Of a DNA stretch of 64,000 bases, positions 34,812-47,700 are shown piece after piece. Made by a program: the position numbers and the translations under genes. Source of the DNA: Codonopsis lanceolata. Lineage: Eukaryota > Streptophyta > Magnoliopsida > Asterales > Campanulaceae. The stretch spans positions 63,448,285-63,512,284 of the forward strand of contig CM028377.1 of assembly GCA_013146195.2 (NCBI GenBank), written 5' to 3'. A model generated the notes under the pieces. It saw only the letters and a list, made by a program, of their open reading frames with translations, did not search any database and was not told the origin of the DNA. Position 1 is the first letter of the stretch, and each line of letters opens with the position of its first letter.

Positions 34812-37675
34812 TGTTAGAGTAGAATGCCTAGCGTTCCAATTAGATTGGATTTTTATTCTACTTGTAAAACAATTTTATTGGAATTTATATTTAAATGAAG
34901 GCATTTATTTATCTTATATTTATATTATTAATTGTTTATAAATATATGATAAAGTCCTTAGACCAATTTTAGCTATGGAGCATGGTTGCGTATTTGATGG
35001 TACTCATGAAATATGCTTCTAGGGCTTTGGTCTTAAATTGGTTCTAAGTCGGTTGGCATTTCACGACAAGGACATTGAATAGCCTATTGAAACTTATGTG
35101 TATGATGTATGCTTGTATGATGAGGATGTTGCATTTCATAAGTATTAGCGGTGTGACGCAAGTACATATATAGCATGTGCTTGTTACTGATACTACAATC
35201 TACATAGGGCAACAAAAATAATTGAGGAAAATAATTTAAAGAAGTAAACAAAAAGTAAAAAAATTCAACCTACTATCCTAGTATCAATTATCAAGTATCA
35301 ACATCCTACAATCTACTAATCTAGTTCACTATCAACATTTCTTAATTTACTATAAGAAAGATAAACAGATAGAGAGACAGAGACAGAAACATAGCATGAT
35401 TAAGTTTAACTAACCTGCTACGACGACGAAGCGATAGGCTGTGACGGCGACGGTAAGGGGTGTAGCGACGAATAGCGATGGCGTTGCTCTGTTGCGGTGC
35501 TGCCAAGTGCCAGCTGATGCGTCCTTTAATCTACTGGCCTAGATGTCGAGTGTGACAGTGAGAAACTAGAGTGGGTTGTGGGCCCATCATATTGCCGAAA
35601 ACTCAAAGTCAAGCCGTCAAGGACTCAAGGTACCGAAAGCGAAGGAACGAAGGTAGTAGTCAATTTGTTTTAGGTTTTACGGTTTTCATACTTTCACGGT
35701 TTCACTTTGCCTTTTGTTTGAGTTTTAGCCTTTTGTATTGGTATATCCCTATATAATAATATAATATTATAATTGACTAATCTGGATTCTTTGCTGTTAG
35801 TGTTAGTGACTTAGTGTATAATATATTATTATATTATTGTAGTATATAATAATATAATTTTTGATTTGGTTTATATATAATTTTATATATGATATATCTA
35901 ATACTAATAGACATTAATAGAGTAATGGTATAATTATAATATATTTAAAATTTAAAAACTTAATATGATGATGGGCCGGGCCGGGCTTAGATGGACATTA
36001 GAACTTGAAGGCCTGTTCCCGAGCCCGCATGCATCTAACATCTCTAAAGCCCAGCACTATGTATCAGCCCATGGGCACGGACACTTTCGGCCGAGCACAA
36101 CGGGCTGTACGGGCTAATGGGCTGGGCTGCTCACCCCTACTTGTTAGAGAATAAGTTCAATGAACATGACTCGTTGAGAATTCTTAAATGGAAATTTTAA
36201 TTGTCAAATTAATAATTTTCACATTGCGATAATACATGATTAGTCCCCGGACTTGAGGCACGATAGTAAGCTTGTGTGCATCACGTAACACTTTGATTTA
36301 CTTTCTGATTGCTTGACAATCACAAAGGGGTATTTTGGTGTTGCACTAGTGTGCATGGAGGTTAATCAGTAGCTAACATAAAAATCGATACTTGTCAGAT
36401 GATAAGAGAATTTCCTGCGTTTTTCATAGTTCATGATTCGAAGACCTTGGCCAAGGCATGATGAATTTTATTCATAAATGAATCATTGGTACTTGAAATT
36501 GAATCACAGTTATTAAATCAATTGGATTTTGACTTATAATCCATATCTTAGATTTAATCGGGAAATTAGATGTCGAAAGGACCGTTCATGTATGCACTCA
36601 TAATTGAAATAGGCTTACTTGTTATTTCACCTATTACGAGGTATTCGTGCTGCTTGCTAGGTGTTCCCACGATTTGTAGGTTCTTAAAATTAATGGGTTA
36701 ATTTCAAGTATATTAATTAATTTGATTATTTAATAGAATAAATTGTTATTCGTAAGTTACAAAATTGTTGTAAGCCTACAACTAGCATTAGTTGTGAACC
36801 TAAAGAGTCACACACTAAGAATGGAAGGATTCATTTGTTCAATAAAAGAATCAATCCAAATTGTTAGATGCAGTTGATTAGTAGAGATTAGTTGATAGAT
36901 AGAATTGATTTGATCAATTTAATTAAATTTGGGTTTAGTCAATTAATTCGATTAATTAATGAAATTTTATTTAAAGTCTAACCCGATATTTAATTAGCCT
37001 CGTAAGTAGAGCACATCTGGTTAATTTGAAAGAAATAAAAAGAAGGAAGGATAATATTGCTAATATTAGATAAACGTTAATCAAATAAGGTAATATATGG
37101 CATTAATTGTATTACCATATAATCCTACCAAGGAACTTAGACACTATTGTGTATACATTAAAATTAAATGTAGCACATATTAGGATTTTGATTATTTTGG
37201 AAGAGATTATGATGATATGGTTTTGTAAAAGACGTATCCTTAATTTTTGTTAAAAAAACGGCTGTCACTTCAATGACTCAATTATGAGTTTCATTGTCAT
37301 TTAATGTTTTAATTATGGTGATGGAGTAATGGCCGGCCCCCTCCTATTTTTACATCTTTAGAATTTTCTTTCATTCAACAATTTTTACTCAATCTTTAAG
37401 TAGAAAGGAAAAGGTTTTTCCTTGACTTTTGATACTCGAACATAAAGGGATTAAAATTGCTAGCGAAATTTTTGATCCGGTGATTTCATCAATTCGTGTG
37501 GACTAACTTTGGAGGAGGGACGCGTCGACCTCTGCGACTTATAGATAGGTAAACTTGCCGGCAATTGATTGTCTTTACGTCTTCATTAACTGGAAGCTTT
37601 TAGAAGCATTTTCGGTAAGAACCCAAACCTTCGTTTTAATACTTGCACAATACGCACGATCGTTAAATTGCTACA
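34812..37675 (+). repeat. 3' LTR of the copia element, interrupted by an insertion
   Basis: It follows the purine tract AAGTGGAGAT, starts TGTTAGAGTAGAATGCC and ends AAATTGCTACA. Removing the 951-bp insertion at 35189-36139 leaves about 1.9 kb, a long LTR. The bases after its end read TGGTTTTCAGGCATG, which resembles a primer-binding site. Confidence 0.6.
35189..36139. mobile_element. hAT-like insertion inside the copia LTR
   Basis: It is flanked by CTTGTTAC (35181-35188) and CTTGTTAG (36140-36147), a 7-of-8 match to an 8-bp duplication. The right end ...CTGCTCACCCCTA is a typical hAT tip with GGGC(C/T)GGGC words just inside (35980-36130). The left tip is not a good match to it, so the left border is less certain. 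No transposase is present. Confidence 0.5.
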
Positions 37676-37744
37676 TGGTTTTCAGGCATGTTTTTTTAAA
37701 AAAATTAAAATTTTCACTATGACTAGCCCGCAATCTAGCAAACC

Positions 37745-37870
37745 CAACAGGGGAGGAGACTGTGAAGGGGGAGTGGGGAACCGATGAGGGGGGGGGGGAA
37801 GAGAGGAGGCGGTGAGGGGGTGGGAAGGGAGGAGGCGGTGAAGGGGATGGGTGAGTTTGGATGAAGGGAA
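37745..37870 (+). repeat. G-rich tract with quadruplex-forming potential
   Basis: A dense series of G runs of 3-12 bases (GAGGGGGGGGGGAAGAG, GTGAGGGGGTGGGAAGGG and so on), with two copies of GGGAGGAGGCGGTGA-like sequence. Non-coding as far as can be seen. Confidence 0.7.
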
Positions 37871-38059
37871 GGGTAAGTTAGGAATTTTGGGTTTTGGCGG
37901 GTCAACTTATAGTTTTGGGGGGTTATATAGCGTCACTCTTTCGTCCTATATCGTCATCTATCGGCTCTTACTAGAGCTATACTATTATATGTTTATTGAA
38001 CCGAGATACTGCTCTTTGATGGCTTCCAGCTCCTTTTCGCACTCTCGATTAGTCAAATA

Positions 38060-38353
38060 CTCCCTCCGTCCCGAATAATTGTTCCTAGTGGATAAAACAC
38101 AAGAATTAAGAATTGTAATTAATGATGGGTTGCAAAATATGTTGTGACAATAATACCCATTACACACACTCTCTCCCATTAATTATGTACCCATTACACT
38201 CATCATCTCTCTAAAATGTTCAATAATGATAATATTAAATGAATGGATATATTAGGAAGAATGGTAGAAAATTTGTACACCAAAAGTATTTAGGAACATT
38301 AGTTGGGACATCCTAAAATAGAAAGTAGAAACATTTATCCGGGACAGAGGGAG
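38060..38353. mobile_element. Stowaway MITE (family D)
   Basis: CTCCCTCCGTCCCGAATAAT ... ATTTATCCGGGACAGAGGGAG, flanked by TA on both sides, 294 bp. Canonical Stowaway tips; no coding capacity. Confidence 0.9.
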
Positions 38354-38479
38354 TAACATACAGAGAGAGAGTCAAACCATAACCCAAAAACAATTCTTTG
38401 ATAGCGACTCTTATAGAACCTCTGCTACCAGTCATCTTGGCTAAGACAACAAAGCTAAGACAACAAATGGCCATCATCA

Positions 38480-38830
38480 TCTTCATTAGGGGTGTTGGAT
38501 CAATTTTTCTTCCATAGAAAAAGCTTGTCTTTTCCTTTTCCATCTTTCTCCTCACGATTTGGAAATGCGATGCATCGCTATGTTACAAAATTTGAAATCA
38601 TGCATCGTGATGTATATAATCTATCATCAAAATCATGCATCATAATTAAATTTTGTGCATTACGAGGCATGAAATGAAGCTTTGCGTGCGCGTGTTCGGT
38701 TCATCAAGGGTATCATAGTCTTTTTACTAGAAAAATGTCTTTTTCCAGTTAAAAAAAGGTATAAGGTACTAGAGCGGTTGAAAATTGTTCAAAGAGGACA
38801 GACCCGAATTTAACCCAAAACTAGTAGGAA
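38480..38830. mobile_element. GATGC-array TIR element 4 (right half)
   Basis: An array GCGATGCATCGCTATG / CATGCATCGTGATGTAT (38565-38680) is followed by the conserved block ATCAAGGGTATCATAGTCTTT. The terminal ACTAGAGCGGTTGAAAATTG...GACAGACCCGAATTT ends near 38820. The left end is not defined. Confidence 0.45.
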
Positions 38831-38834
38831 ATAT

Positions 38835-39895
38835 TGTGGGCAAGTCCCTTTTTAGAGATTTTCAACCTCTAGTGCCATTTTTGTACTTTTGTTAAATACT
38901 TCTTTAAATGCCCCTCTACTTGAAGACAAATAAACATCGAAGACGGTTTCCTTTATGGATTTGAAGAACACGAGTCTCATTTTTCTAGCAACATATAGGG
39001 CTTGGCTTGTGCTGTAGATAGTCTTTGATGATTTGTTGGAGGAATTTTTGCCGTAGATTTGTTCCTACCTTGACGAATAGAACACAACGATTCAGGATTG
39101 GGAGCTTTTAACATAGAGAAGGGTGAACCATATTAAGAATGTAAAAGAGCGTGGTGGTATATCAAGTTTTGTTCGTTTTTATCTACGTATTCAAATATAG
39201 CATCAACAAGGCTACAATAGTTATCCTCCTCGATAAGCTCCTATTTTCGATCATACAATTTCAGGAGTTGCTTGAGAATTGATTTCGTAGTTTTTAAATA
39301 AATGCCCATGGAGTCCATTGCACTGAAGGCCTTTGCAATTCTAGTATCGAGTGCCATTTGGCATTAGAAGTCCAAATATATATATTCTTCATTTTAATTT
39401 TCTTATTCTTCTTTTTCATTGTGTTTGTGTGTGTGATTCAAATTAAATACATTCACTTTGTGTGTGTTTCTATGCATGTAAAATGATTGATGAATTGCCT
39501 GAATATAAACTTGTTCGTTATTGGATACCTTTTTGTATCACGAAGCAACAATTTTGAATCACGATGCATCATTTGTGAATCATGATGAATTGTTTGGTTT
39601 GAGCTCGATTCCAATGCACAATTTTGATTTTGTCATGGACAAACTGGATTACCCATGAAGAAAATCTCAATGTTCAATTTTGGATTTGCAATAAGCAATT
39701 TGGAATTAAAATACAAAACTAAATCCGAATGCACAATTTTGATTTTGCGATACCCAAACTAGATTACCCATGAAGAAAATCCCGATGAAGAAACTAGATT
39801 TTCAATGCAGGGCGCCTAATCCAATTTCATTAAGAGTATTTTTGTTCTTTTGCCAAAAAAATGCCTTTTACTGGTTAGATTAAAATATGAATTAC
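38835..39895. mobile_element. GATGC-array TIR element 5
   Basis: It starts within a few bases of the end of element 4. The left end is GGGCAAGTCCCTTTTTAGAG, then CAACCTCTAGTGCC. The array at 39540-39830 (CACGATGCATC, AATGCACAATTTTGATTTTG units) matches element 3. The right end ...CATTAAGAGTATTTTTGTTC then AAAATGCC is eroded. Confidence 0.5.
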
Positions 39896-40253
39896 AACCT
39901 GAAACCTGTTAACTCACACAATCCGATCTAAAAATTACCAGACCTTACCCATCCCGTTAACATTTTCGGGTCGAAAGGGGTAATCCTTTGAACCCCAAAA
40001 ATATTGACTTGTTGTATCGGGTCTTGTTAAAGTGAGTCGGACCTATTATCCATGTTAACTGACTAGTTTTCGTTATGTAAGTTTATAGATTATTAGGGAA
40101 AAAGTCGGGTTTGGGATGGGCCAACCTGTACAAACAAGACCCACTTCGACACGTTTGATATTTAAGTTCTAACGAGTTTCAACCAATTTCAACCCTTACC
40201 GGACCCAACTCACCAAATTGCCAGGCCTATTATCTGTTGAGGTTGAAAATTTC
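39896..40253. other. short intergenic stretch between array elements
   Basis: No coding signal. Pieces such as CGGACCTATTATCC and CAAATTGCCAGGCC suggest an eroded repeat, which I cannot classify. Confidence 0.35.
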
Positions 40254-41637
40254 GAGATAACCGAGCCTGTCACCTATGGATAAAATATAACCCCAAAAGT
40301 CATCTTTAATTTTTTTAAAATCGTTATAGTACACTTTTGTTTTGGAAGAGAAATGATGAAGATACCCTTAATGAAGGAAAGACGTGAAGTCAAAGCTACT
40401 GCCCCAATTTGGGCATCGCAAGGAAAACAATTGGGGATCGTTCAAAATTTTGGGTGTCGCTATTCAAAAGATACAACCCAAATTTGGGCATCGCAAAGAA
40501 AAAATTTGGGCATCGTTCAAATTTTTGGGTGTCGTTCAAAATTTTGGTCATCACAATGCAAAAGCCACTGCCCAAATTTGGGCATCGCTCTACATTTTTG
40601 GCATCGCTCAAAGGACATCGAAAGGTACGATGCTAGAAAGAGAGAGAAGAAAATGAAGAACAAACAAAATGCACTAACCTCACAAAATCACACACAAACA
40701 TACTGTTATGCACCCAAATAAACAATAAAAAAAAAACCAAGATTTTGGGCGTTGCAATGCAAAAGCTACTGCCCAAACTATAGCCACGTTTTCATTTATT
40801 TGTTTTGTTTTGCCTGTGTTATATATGAAGTGTGTGTGTTGGCCATGGCGACGACGCCCAAATTGGAGGCAACGACTCACAGCATACAAGTATGGTGACA
40901 TTGCACATGAAGAGTACACTCATTATCATGGCAGCTCCAGTGAATATAAACCATGTTGTTTTTGAGCTTATGAGTCACATTTTCATTTATTTCTTCTATT
41001 CTGCATGTTTTGCATATGAAGTGAGTGTGTTAGCCATGACAATAACACTCAAATTGGAGGCAACGACGCCCAAATTGTAGGCAACGACGTCCACATCATA
41101 GCCAACGACGCCCACATCATAGCTATTGACACCCACAAAGGTTGGAATCCATCTTCAAAGTGAGGAAGAGAAAGTGAATCTGAAGTAGACTTTCACTACA
41201 ACTCGTTCATCAACTCGAGCAATATCCAAATATGCACAATTGAGCGTAGATCTAGAAATCTTTTTCATTTTATTTGGTGGGTGAAGGATCACTTACGTTT
41301 AGCTATAAGAAAGAGATGGAGTATAACACTTTAGGTGGAAACGGTGAGGCATAAACTTGTTGGTTATGGAGGGAGACGAATGAAGAGAGAGCGAGGGTTA
41401 AAATGAATAAGAATATAAATTAGGAGATGTGAACATCCAATGTCTATTCAGTTGACATAGAAAACTATTTGCAAATGACGGAGTCAGAGAAAGGGATATT
41501 TTTGGAACAAAATTTTGAAAAAATACTTTACCGCTTGAGAATAAAAAGAGGGTAGTGGGGCAGTTATAATAATTTCAGAAAAATGTACCAAATGATTCCT
41601 TGAAAATTGGGTGGAGAATCGGCCCTGTATCACCCAT
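40254..41637. mobile_element. GATGC-array TIR element 6, next to the PRIN2 start
   Basis: The left end GATAACCGAGCCTGTCACC is followed by ATCGTTATAGTACACTTTTG and the conserved GATACCCTTAATGAAGGAAAG. The right end, read in reverse, is GGGTGATACAGGGCCGATTC followed by ACTGCCCCACTACC. The interior has an array of TTTGGGCATCGC(AAAGAAAAAA) units (40400-40620) and a ~190-bp direct repeat containing CAAATTGGAGGCAACGAC (40787-40875 and 40977-41067). No coding region is credible. The element ends about 127 bp before the PRIN2 ATG. Confidence 0.55.
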
Positions 41638-41764
41638 ACTAAATCTCAATCCTGATCACTTTGGGCTTTGTCTTGGTCGAACAGCCCAACCCAGGTCGGA
41701 TATATTTTGGGTTACGCGATGGGTGCGCTACTGCGCTTTATCATAATATCGAGGCCCTCAGAAA
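41638..41764 (+). promoter_or_regulatory. PRIN2 upstream region / 5' leader
   Basis: Only about 127 bases lie between the end of the repeat element and the ATG. A weak TATA-like GGATATATTTTGG is at about 41698. The start context is AGAAAATGGCG, favourable for a plant start codon. A non-coding upstream exon cannot be excluded. Confidence 0.4.
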
Positions 41765-44700
41765 ATGGCGCTCAACGTTTCCTCCGTCACCACAGCAGCA
41801 GTTACAGTCGTTACCGCTAAAATCCAAAGCGGGTATAGCGCTGTCCTAAGCACCTCTTGCGTTCCTTCAACATTTCGCCGATTCATGTATTACAAAGTAA
41901 CTATCTCGTCAAGGATCTCTCCGGTGCCTCCTAAAGCAACTCTGCGTCAGGAATACGTCTATCCTGATCCAATCCCGGAATTCGCTGGCGCCGTAATTCT
42001 CTCTCCTTTGACCAATTATCTGTTGTAGCGACCTAAGTGCTCGTTTGGTACGCAACAATCGTGATTTCTTTTCACGTTATTGAGTTATCGTCAAACGAAA
42101 TTTGTACTGACATGACTATTGCTAATTGCTGCGTTGCATTCCAAATAGTGCACTAATTCACGATGGAGAGTGTTGGTACTGTTACAGGAGACGCAGAAGT
42201 TCAAGGCAGAGCAATTGAAGGAACTATCCAAGGAGAAGGAGACATTCGGACATGACCTTAATGCGGTCCTCGATATCTGCGCTGGGGTAATCCCTTTCAT
42301 CTTATTTTATGTTGCTCCTAGTTTTAATAAATTAAATTAAATGTTACTAGTATTTTCGCGTGAATTACTCATATAGATATATTAATCGGTAATACACATT
42401 GTATTTCTGCGAGCTTGAGCTAAACCTATTTGATGAAATGGCGAAGTGAATACACCCTCCTGAGAAACAAGAGCTCATTGATTTACACACACAAAAAGAA
42501 CAAATTTAATATGGAAAATATTAAGTTTCAGGATTACCACTATGGTGATAATTTTGCGTTGAAGACAAAGTGCATTTGAGGTGCATGTGCATCTTTAAGG
42601 CATACCATGTAATCCTAATGATAAACCTTCATATTAATTGAGTGAACGTACCTTCATTGGGGAAGTATCAGCTAGGTCTTCCTCTGCATTCTCCTCAACA
42701 AAATGATACTTTCAATGGGTTGTCCGTTTTGACCATAGGAGTGTGGTGGGGACCTTATCCTATTTACTTTAATCCACTAGAGCCCTCTTATCACGGACTA
42801 TTAATAATGGACGGAAGCCTACACTGAGCCGTCTAACCATATCAGGCCAAGGGTGTGCACTAGTCTCGTCAAATAGTTCACCGAAGCTAATCGGCTTATC
42901 GTGCATGTCTCATATTTGAGCCATATTTATTACGAATAATTGCGGTCGATACATTTTTCTAAAATTTTAATCGCTTAAGTATTTTGTTTGTTTTTTCAAC
43001 CGTATAAGTCCATTTTCATTATTTTCAACCTTAAATGCCCCTCCTTCAACCATCCTTTCTTCTACAAAATCCCATAGCCATTCCCGATCTCATTTTCCCT
43101 TTGAAGTTCTTTCTTCTTAAAATCATATATATCCATAAGTCCATCGGGAAAAGGATTGGGCTAAGCATCTGTTTCTATTTTTGTTGTAATTTTGTAATCA
43201 ATGTTCTCACTCTATTCCACGCCTTTTCATTTTATATGGAGTAGACCCAGAACAAGAACATTTGTTTTCTATCTTTGTTGTAATTTTGTAATCAAAGTGC
43301 TCGGTTTGTACTAGAATTACAAGGAATGGAATGGAATCACAAGTGGGTTGAAGCCGAAGAAATCACTTACAGACAAATCCAATTTGAGCATCGTTGCCTA
43401 TGATGTGTGTGTCCAATTTTGCCACGGTGTTTTTAATTAGGCATCGTATCTTGCAATTCAGCATCGATGTAATTTAATTAGGCAACAAATTTTTGTATTC
43501 AGCCTCGGTCTAAAAATACATGCGTTTAATGATCTAAAAATTAGGCATCAGTTCTTCCAATCATGCCTCAGTGTTACTTAATTAGGCATCGTTCCTTACG
43601 ATCATGCCTCGGTTTTAGTTTATTAGTCATCGTTATTTGCAATTCTGCCTCGGTGTCACGTAATTAAGCATCCTTCCTTCAAATCATGCCTCGATATATA
43701 AATAATTAGGCATCAATGCTTCCAATCGTGCCTCGGTGTTATTTAATTAAGCATTGTTCCTTACAATCATGCCTCAGTCGTACTAATTAGACATCGTTTC
43801 TTTAATATGGTGACAGACTTCAATTTACTTTTCCAATCCTGCCTCAGTCTTACTTGATTAAGCATCATTCCTTCAAATCCTGCCTCGGTGATACTTAATT
43901 AGGCATTGTTCCATCAAATCCTGCCTCGATATATAAATAATTAGACATCGTTTCTTAAAATCATGTCTGTAATTGACGAATGACACTAAAAAAAAATTGA
44001 ACGACACCCAAATAAATTTGAGCGATGTCCAATTTTTTTCCTTGCGACGCCCAAATTTTGGCCAGTGGCTTTTTCATAATGACGCCCAAAAATTTTGATC
44101 AACGCCCCAAATTTTTTTATCGACGCCCCAAAATTTTACCGATACCCCAAAATTTTTAGCGATGCCCAAAATTTTTTACCGACACCCTAAAATTTTTGAG
44201 CGATACCCAAATTTTTTTTACCAACGCACAAATTGGGACAGTGATTTTGTGTGCGCGTCTTGCCTTCATTAAGAGTATTTTTTGTCGTTTTCCCCCAAAA
44301 TTTGTATTGTAGCGGTTAAAAAAAATAATTATAGATTTTTGCGGTTATAATTCCACTGCATTGTACCGGCCTGGTAATCACCCTATTTATTAGCATGTTT
44401 TTCATAAACTTAAAAGGATTAATTGTGGACCGGTACACTTTCCTGAAATTGTAACCGCTCCACTACCCTATCTTTTTTTAAATCGCTTAAGTCCACTTTT
44501 AAATTTTTTCCCAATATTTCTCGTCTTCTGCACATCCGATTGAGCCTCTTTTCTCCATTGTTGACCTCTTTTTATCTTCCCTGACGATTTTCTCCATAAC
44601 TTTTGATCCCGGATGAACCACATGACCCACTACATATCAAATCGAAGCTCTCGACGAAATCTATAAACACACTAAGCTTTACCTTGTGTTGTTTTCATTG

Positions 44701-47700
44701 TAAGGCCAAAAAACATGTTTTGGGTTTCGGAAGTTTTCTGATGCTTAATTTTTACACACAGATTTAGGGTCAGTGTTCAATTTATTCATCCCGACGTCAT
44801 ATTTGTCCATTTCGATGTCCACCTTTGTTGATATTTGGTGATAGTGTTTAATTATTCATTTCGAAGCCAATTTTGTCCATTTCGATGCCGAAGAAATCAC
44901 TTGCAGATAAATTTATTATCAATGCGCACAGCCCTATGATGGTTAGTTTGGAATCAAACTAAATGTCAAGTGTGTGCACAAAATCTGAACATGAGAGTAC
45001 ACTATAGCAATGACTTCGATATAGGCGTTGTTGCCTCTGATGTGGGTGTTGTTGTCTATGAAATAGGCGTTGTTGCCTATGATGTGGGTGTCGTTGCCTA
45101 TGATGTGGTGTCATTTGGGGAGTGCCAGTGTTTTTCCTGGTTATGATGCTTAGTTTCCTTAGGCTATAATGTGGCGTCATTTGGGCAGTTGCCTATGATG
45201 TAAGCATCGTTGCCTATGATGTGGGCGTAGTTTGGGCAGTGGCCAATGTTTACATTTTAAGCGATGCCCAATATTTTTCATTGCGAGGCCCAAATTTGGG
45301 CAGTGGCTTTGTCCGCCCGCCTTTCCTTCATTAAGGGTATTTTCATCATTTTCCCCTCAAAAGTGTACTGTAGCGGTTTAAAATAAATATATAAGACTTT
45401 TTCGGTTAACATTTCTCCACATGAGACTGGCCTGGTTATCACCCAAATTAAAATAATCACAGATGAATGAAAGCCCAAATGGAGATTCTCTAATTTTGGA
45501 AAAAAGATTGGAATTCACCTTTGACTCCCAGCCAAGTCGGCGTCGGAGAATGTAAAGAAGGTATTTATTGTGTTGGAGTGATGCTGTGATGGTTAGGCCA
45601 AGGCTAATAGAACCCTTCAGTGCCGCAGAAGCACGCACTGTGCTACTGCCTTGACCCAAACATACCCGAGCGGTTCCGGAACCGGTGGTTCTTGGAGAGC
45701 AAAAAGGGAACTGGATTCGAACCGGGAATCAGCACGGTTTGGTTCACCGGTTCCACGGTTCACCAAATTTAATTTTTTTAAAAACTTCTTTTTTAAATTT
45801 TCTTTATTTAAAAACTATCTTTAAACATTTGTAAAAAAACTATCTTTAAATATTTTTTGAATTTTTAAAAGTGACAAAAAGTCATTATTTTAACTTTGTG
45901 TAAATGTTTTTTACTTTGTAAAATAACAACAATATTTTGTAAAAAAAAAACAGGGACGGTACCCTGACCAATTTTATTAATATAATCAAAAATTACAATG
46001 AGGGGGACAACCAATGAACTAAAGCCAAAGGAGCCTTACCTCTAAGTTACAATTTTTTTCAATAAATAAAAAAATCAAAATTTAAAATTATAACTTACAA
46101 TCTATAAATTAAAAATTCTAATCTAAAAATTACAATTAACTTACCGAAACGATCGACATTGTTAAATCGCTCCCAATCATTGTATCCTCATCAAAGTCCT
46201 CCTCCTCGGAAGTAACTACCTTATCTTCTGTTCGAACCGTTGCTTTAACTCAATCGTCCACCAAAAGTTGAAATTCTAAATTTATTGGGATCAACTGAGA
46301 TCTTTCATTCAAAACGTAGCCGGACACGCTAAATGCATGTTCAACGGCGACGGTTGAGGCATGAACAGCTAGGATTTCCTTTGCAATTAATGATAGAGTT
46401 GGATAATTTTGGGTCATTATCGCCCACCACTTTAAAATATCAAAATTTTATATAAGACCGAAATTAGTTGATAAATATAAATCAACTCCTAATGTATTTT
46501 CATCTTCTCGTGCTCATTTTTGAGTTCTTGTATTAATAAAATTATCTACCCAAGAAAAAGAGTCATCACTAAGTTGACCACTTCTACTAGTACCCACATT
46601 TTCATTACTAATATTAGTACCATAAATTGTATTATATTCTTTAAAAAGTGCATATAAAATATTTTTAACTTCATTCGAAACATTTGTTGGATTTAGAATA
46701 TGGATCAGTTGAAAATAAAGTCAACGTCATCGGGGAATAAATTATCATAATAATATTTTAGTTTTAGCTACTAAAAATAATGGTGAATTGTTCAAAAAAT
46801 ATTTGTCATTTTATCCTCATATTAACAATACATTCACCTAAAATTGAGCAATCTTTAAAATGTTTGAATATATAACTAATTTTAGCAGAATGTTCTAAAA
46901 CTAATACGGAAATAGGATAATAAGAACCGGATAATTGTTCGGTAGCGTTGTTTAAAACTTTCAAAATCATCTTTAAATTTTCACAAACATTCCATTGATG
47001 AGGAAATATTGGAAGAGTGTAATCTATCGATTGAAAAATTACACATAATTGTTCCCGATGTTAATAAGATTCATAAAACATTTTATAGGTGGAATTCCAT
47101 CGGTTTGGAACATCTAAATGAAATGATTTAGATTCCATATTTTGTTGTTTACAAAATTTAGTCTTTTTTAAAAATATTATGTTGTCTCATAAAAATTGAT
47201 AGCATGTTCCTAATTGGTTTAACTTCATCACGTAAAGTCGTCAAATCATCTTGCACACACAAATTAAAAATATGACATATGCATCTAACATGAAAAAAAT
47301 TACCACCAATTGATGGTTGACAAAATAAAATAAATTCGGGTAAACTAGCAATATTATTTGAAGCATTATCAAATCCAACTGAAAATATTTTATTATCTAA
47401 ACCATATTCTTTTAAAACATTCATAATTTTTATGGAAATATTGCGAACATTATGTACAGTATCAAAGTCTTTAAATCCAATTAATCGTTTTTGTATTGTC
47501 CATGAGTTATCAATCCAATGACATATAAGTGTTATATAATGATATCGTTGTCATTTATCACTCCAAGTATCTACACATATTGAAACTTTTTGTAATAAAT
47601 TTATAAACATAGTAATTAATGTATTTTTTTCCTTCTAGGACAAGTAATTTTTGTGTCACGAGTAACCATATTCCTATGAAGTTCTTTAGCGGCGGGATTC

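Noticed and set aside
40353..40721. 122-codon open frame with repeated IWASQ / LGIVQ words
   Set aside because: It is the translation of the TTTGGGCATCGC array in a repeat element; other frames are equally open there.
43430..43975. CRISPR-like array
   Set aside because: Units are degenerate with no constant repeat alternating with unique spacers, and the context is a plant repeat element.
45378..45659. Minus-strand 93-codon open frame (MGQGSSTVRASAALKG...)
   Set aside because: It overlaps the end of a repeat element, and no domain, splice site or family resemblance was found.
45700..45730. tRNA B-box-like sequence (GGTTCGAATCC on the minus strand)
   Set aside because: There is no matching A box or cloverleaf; the words belong to the hAT terminal region.
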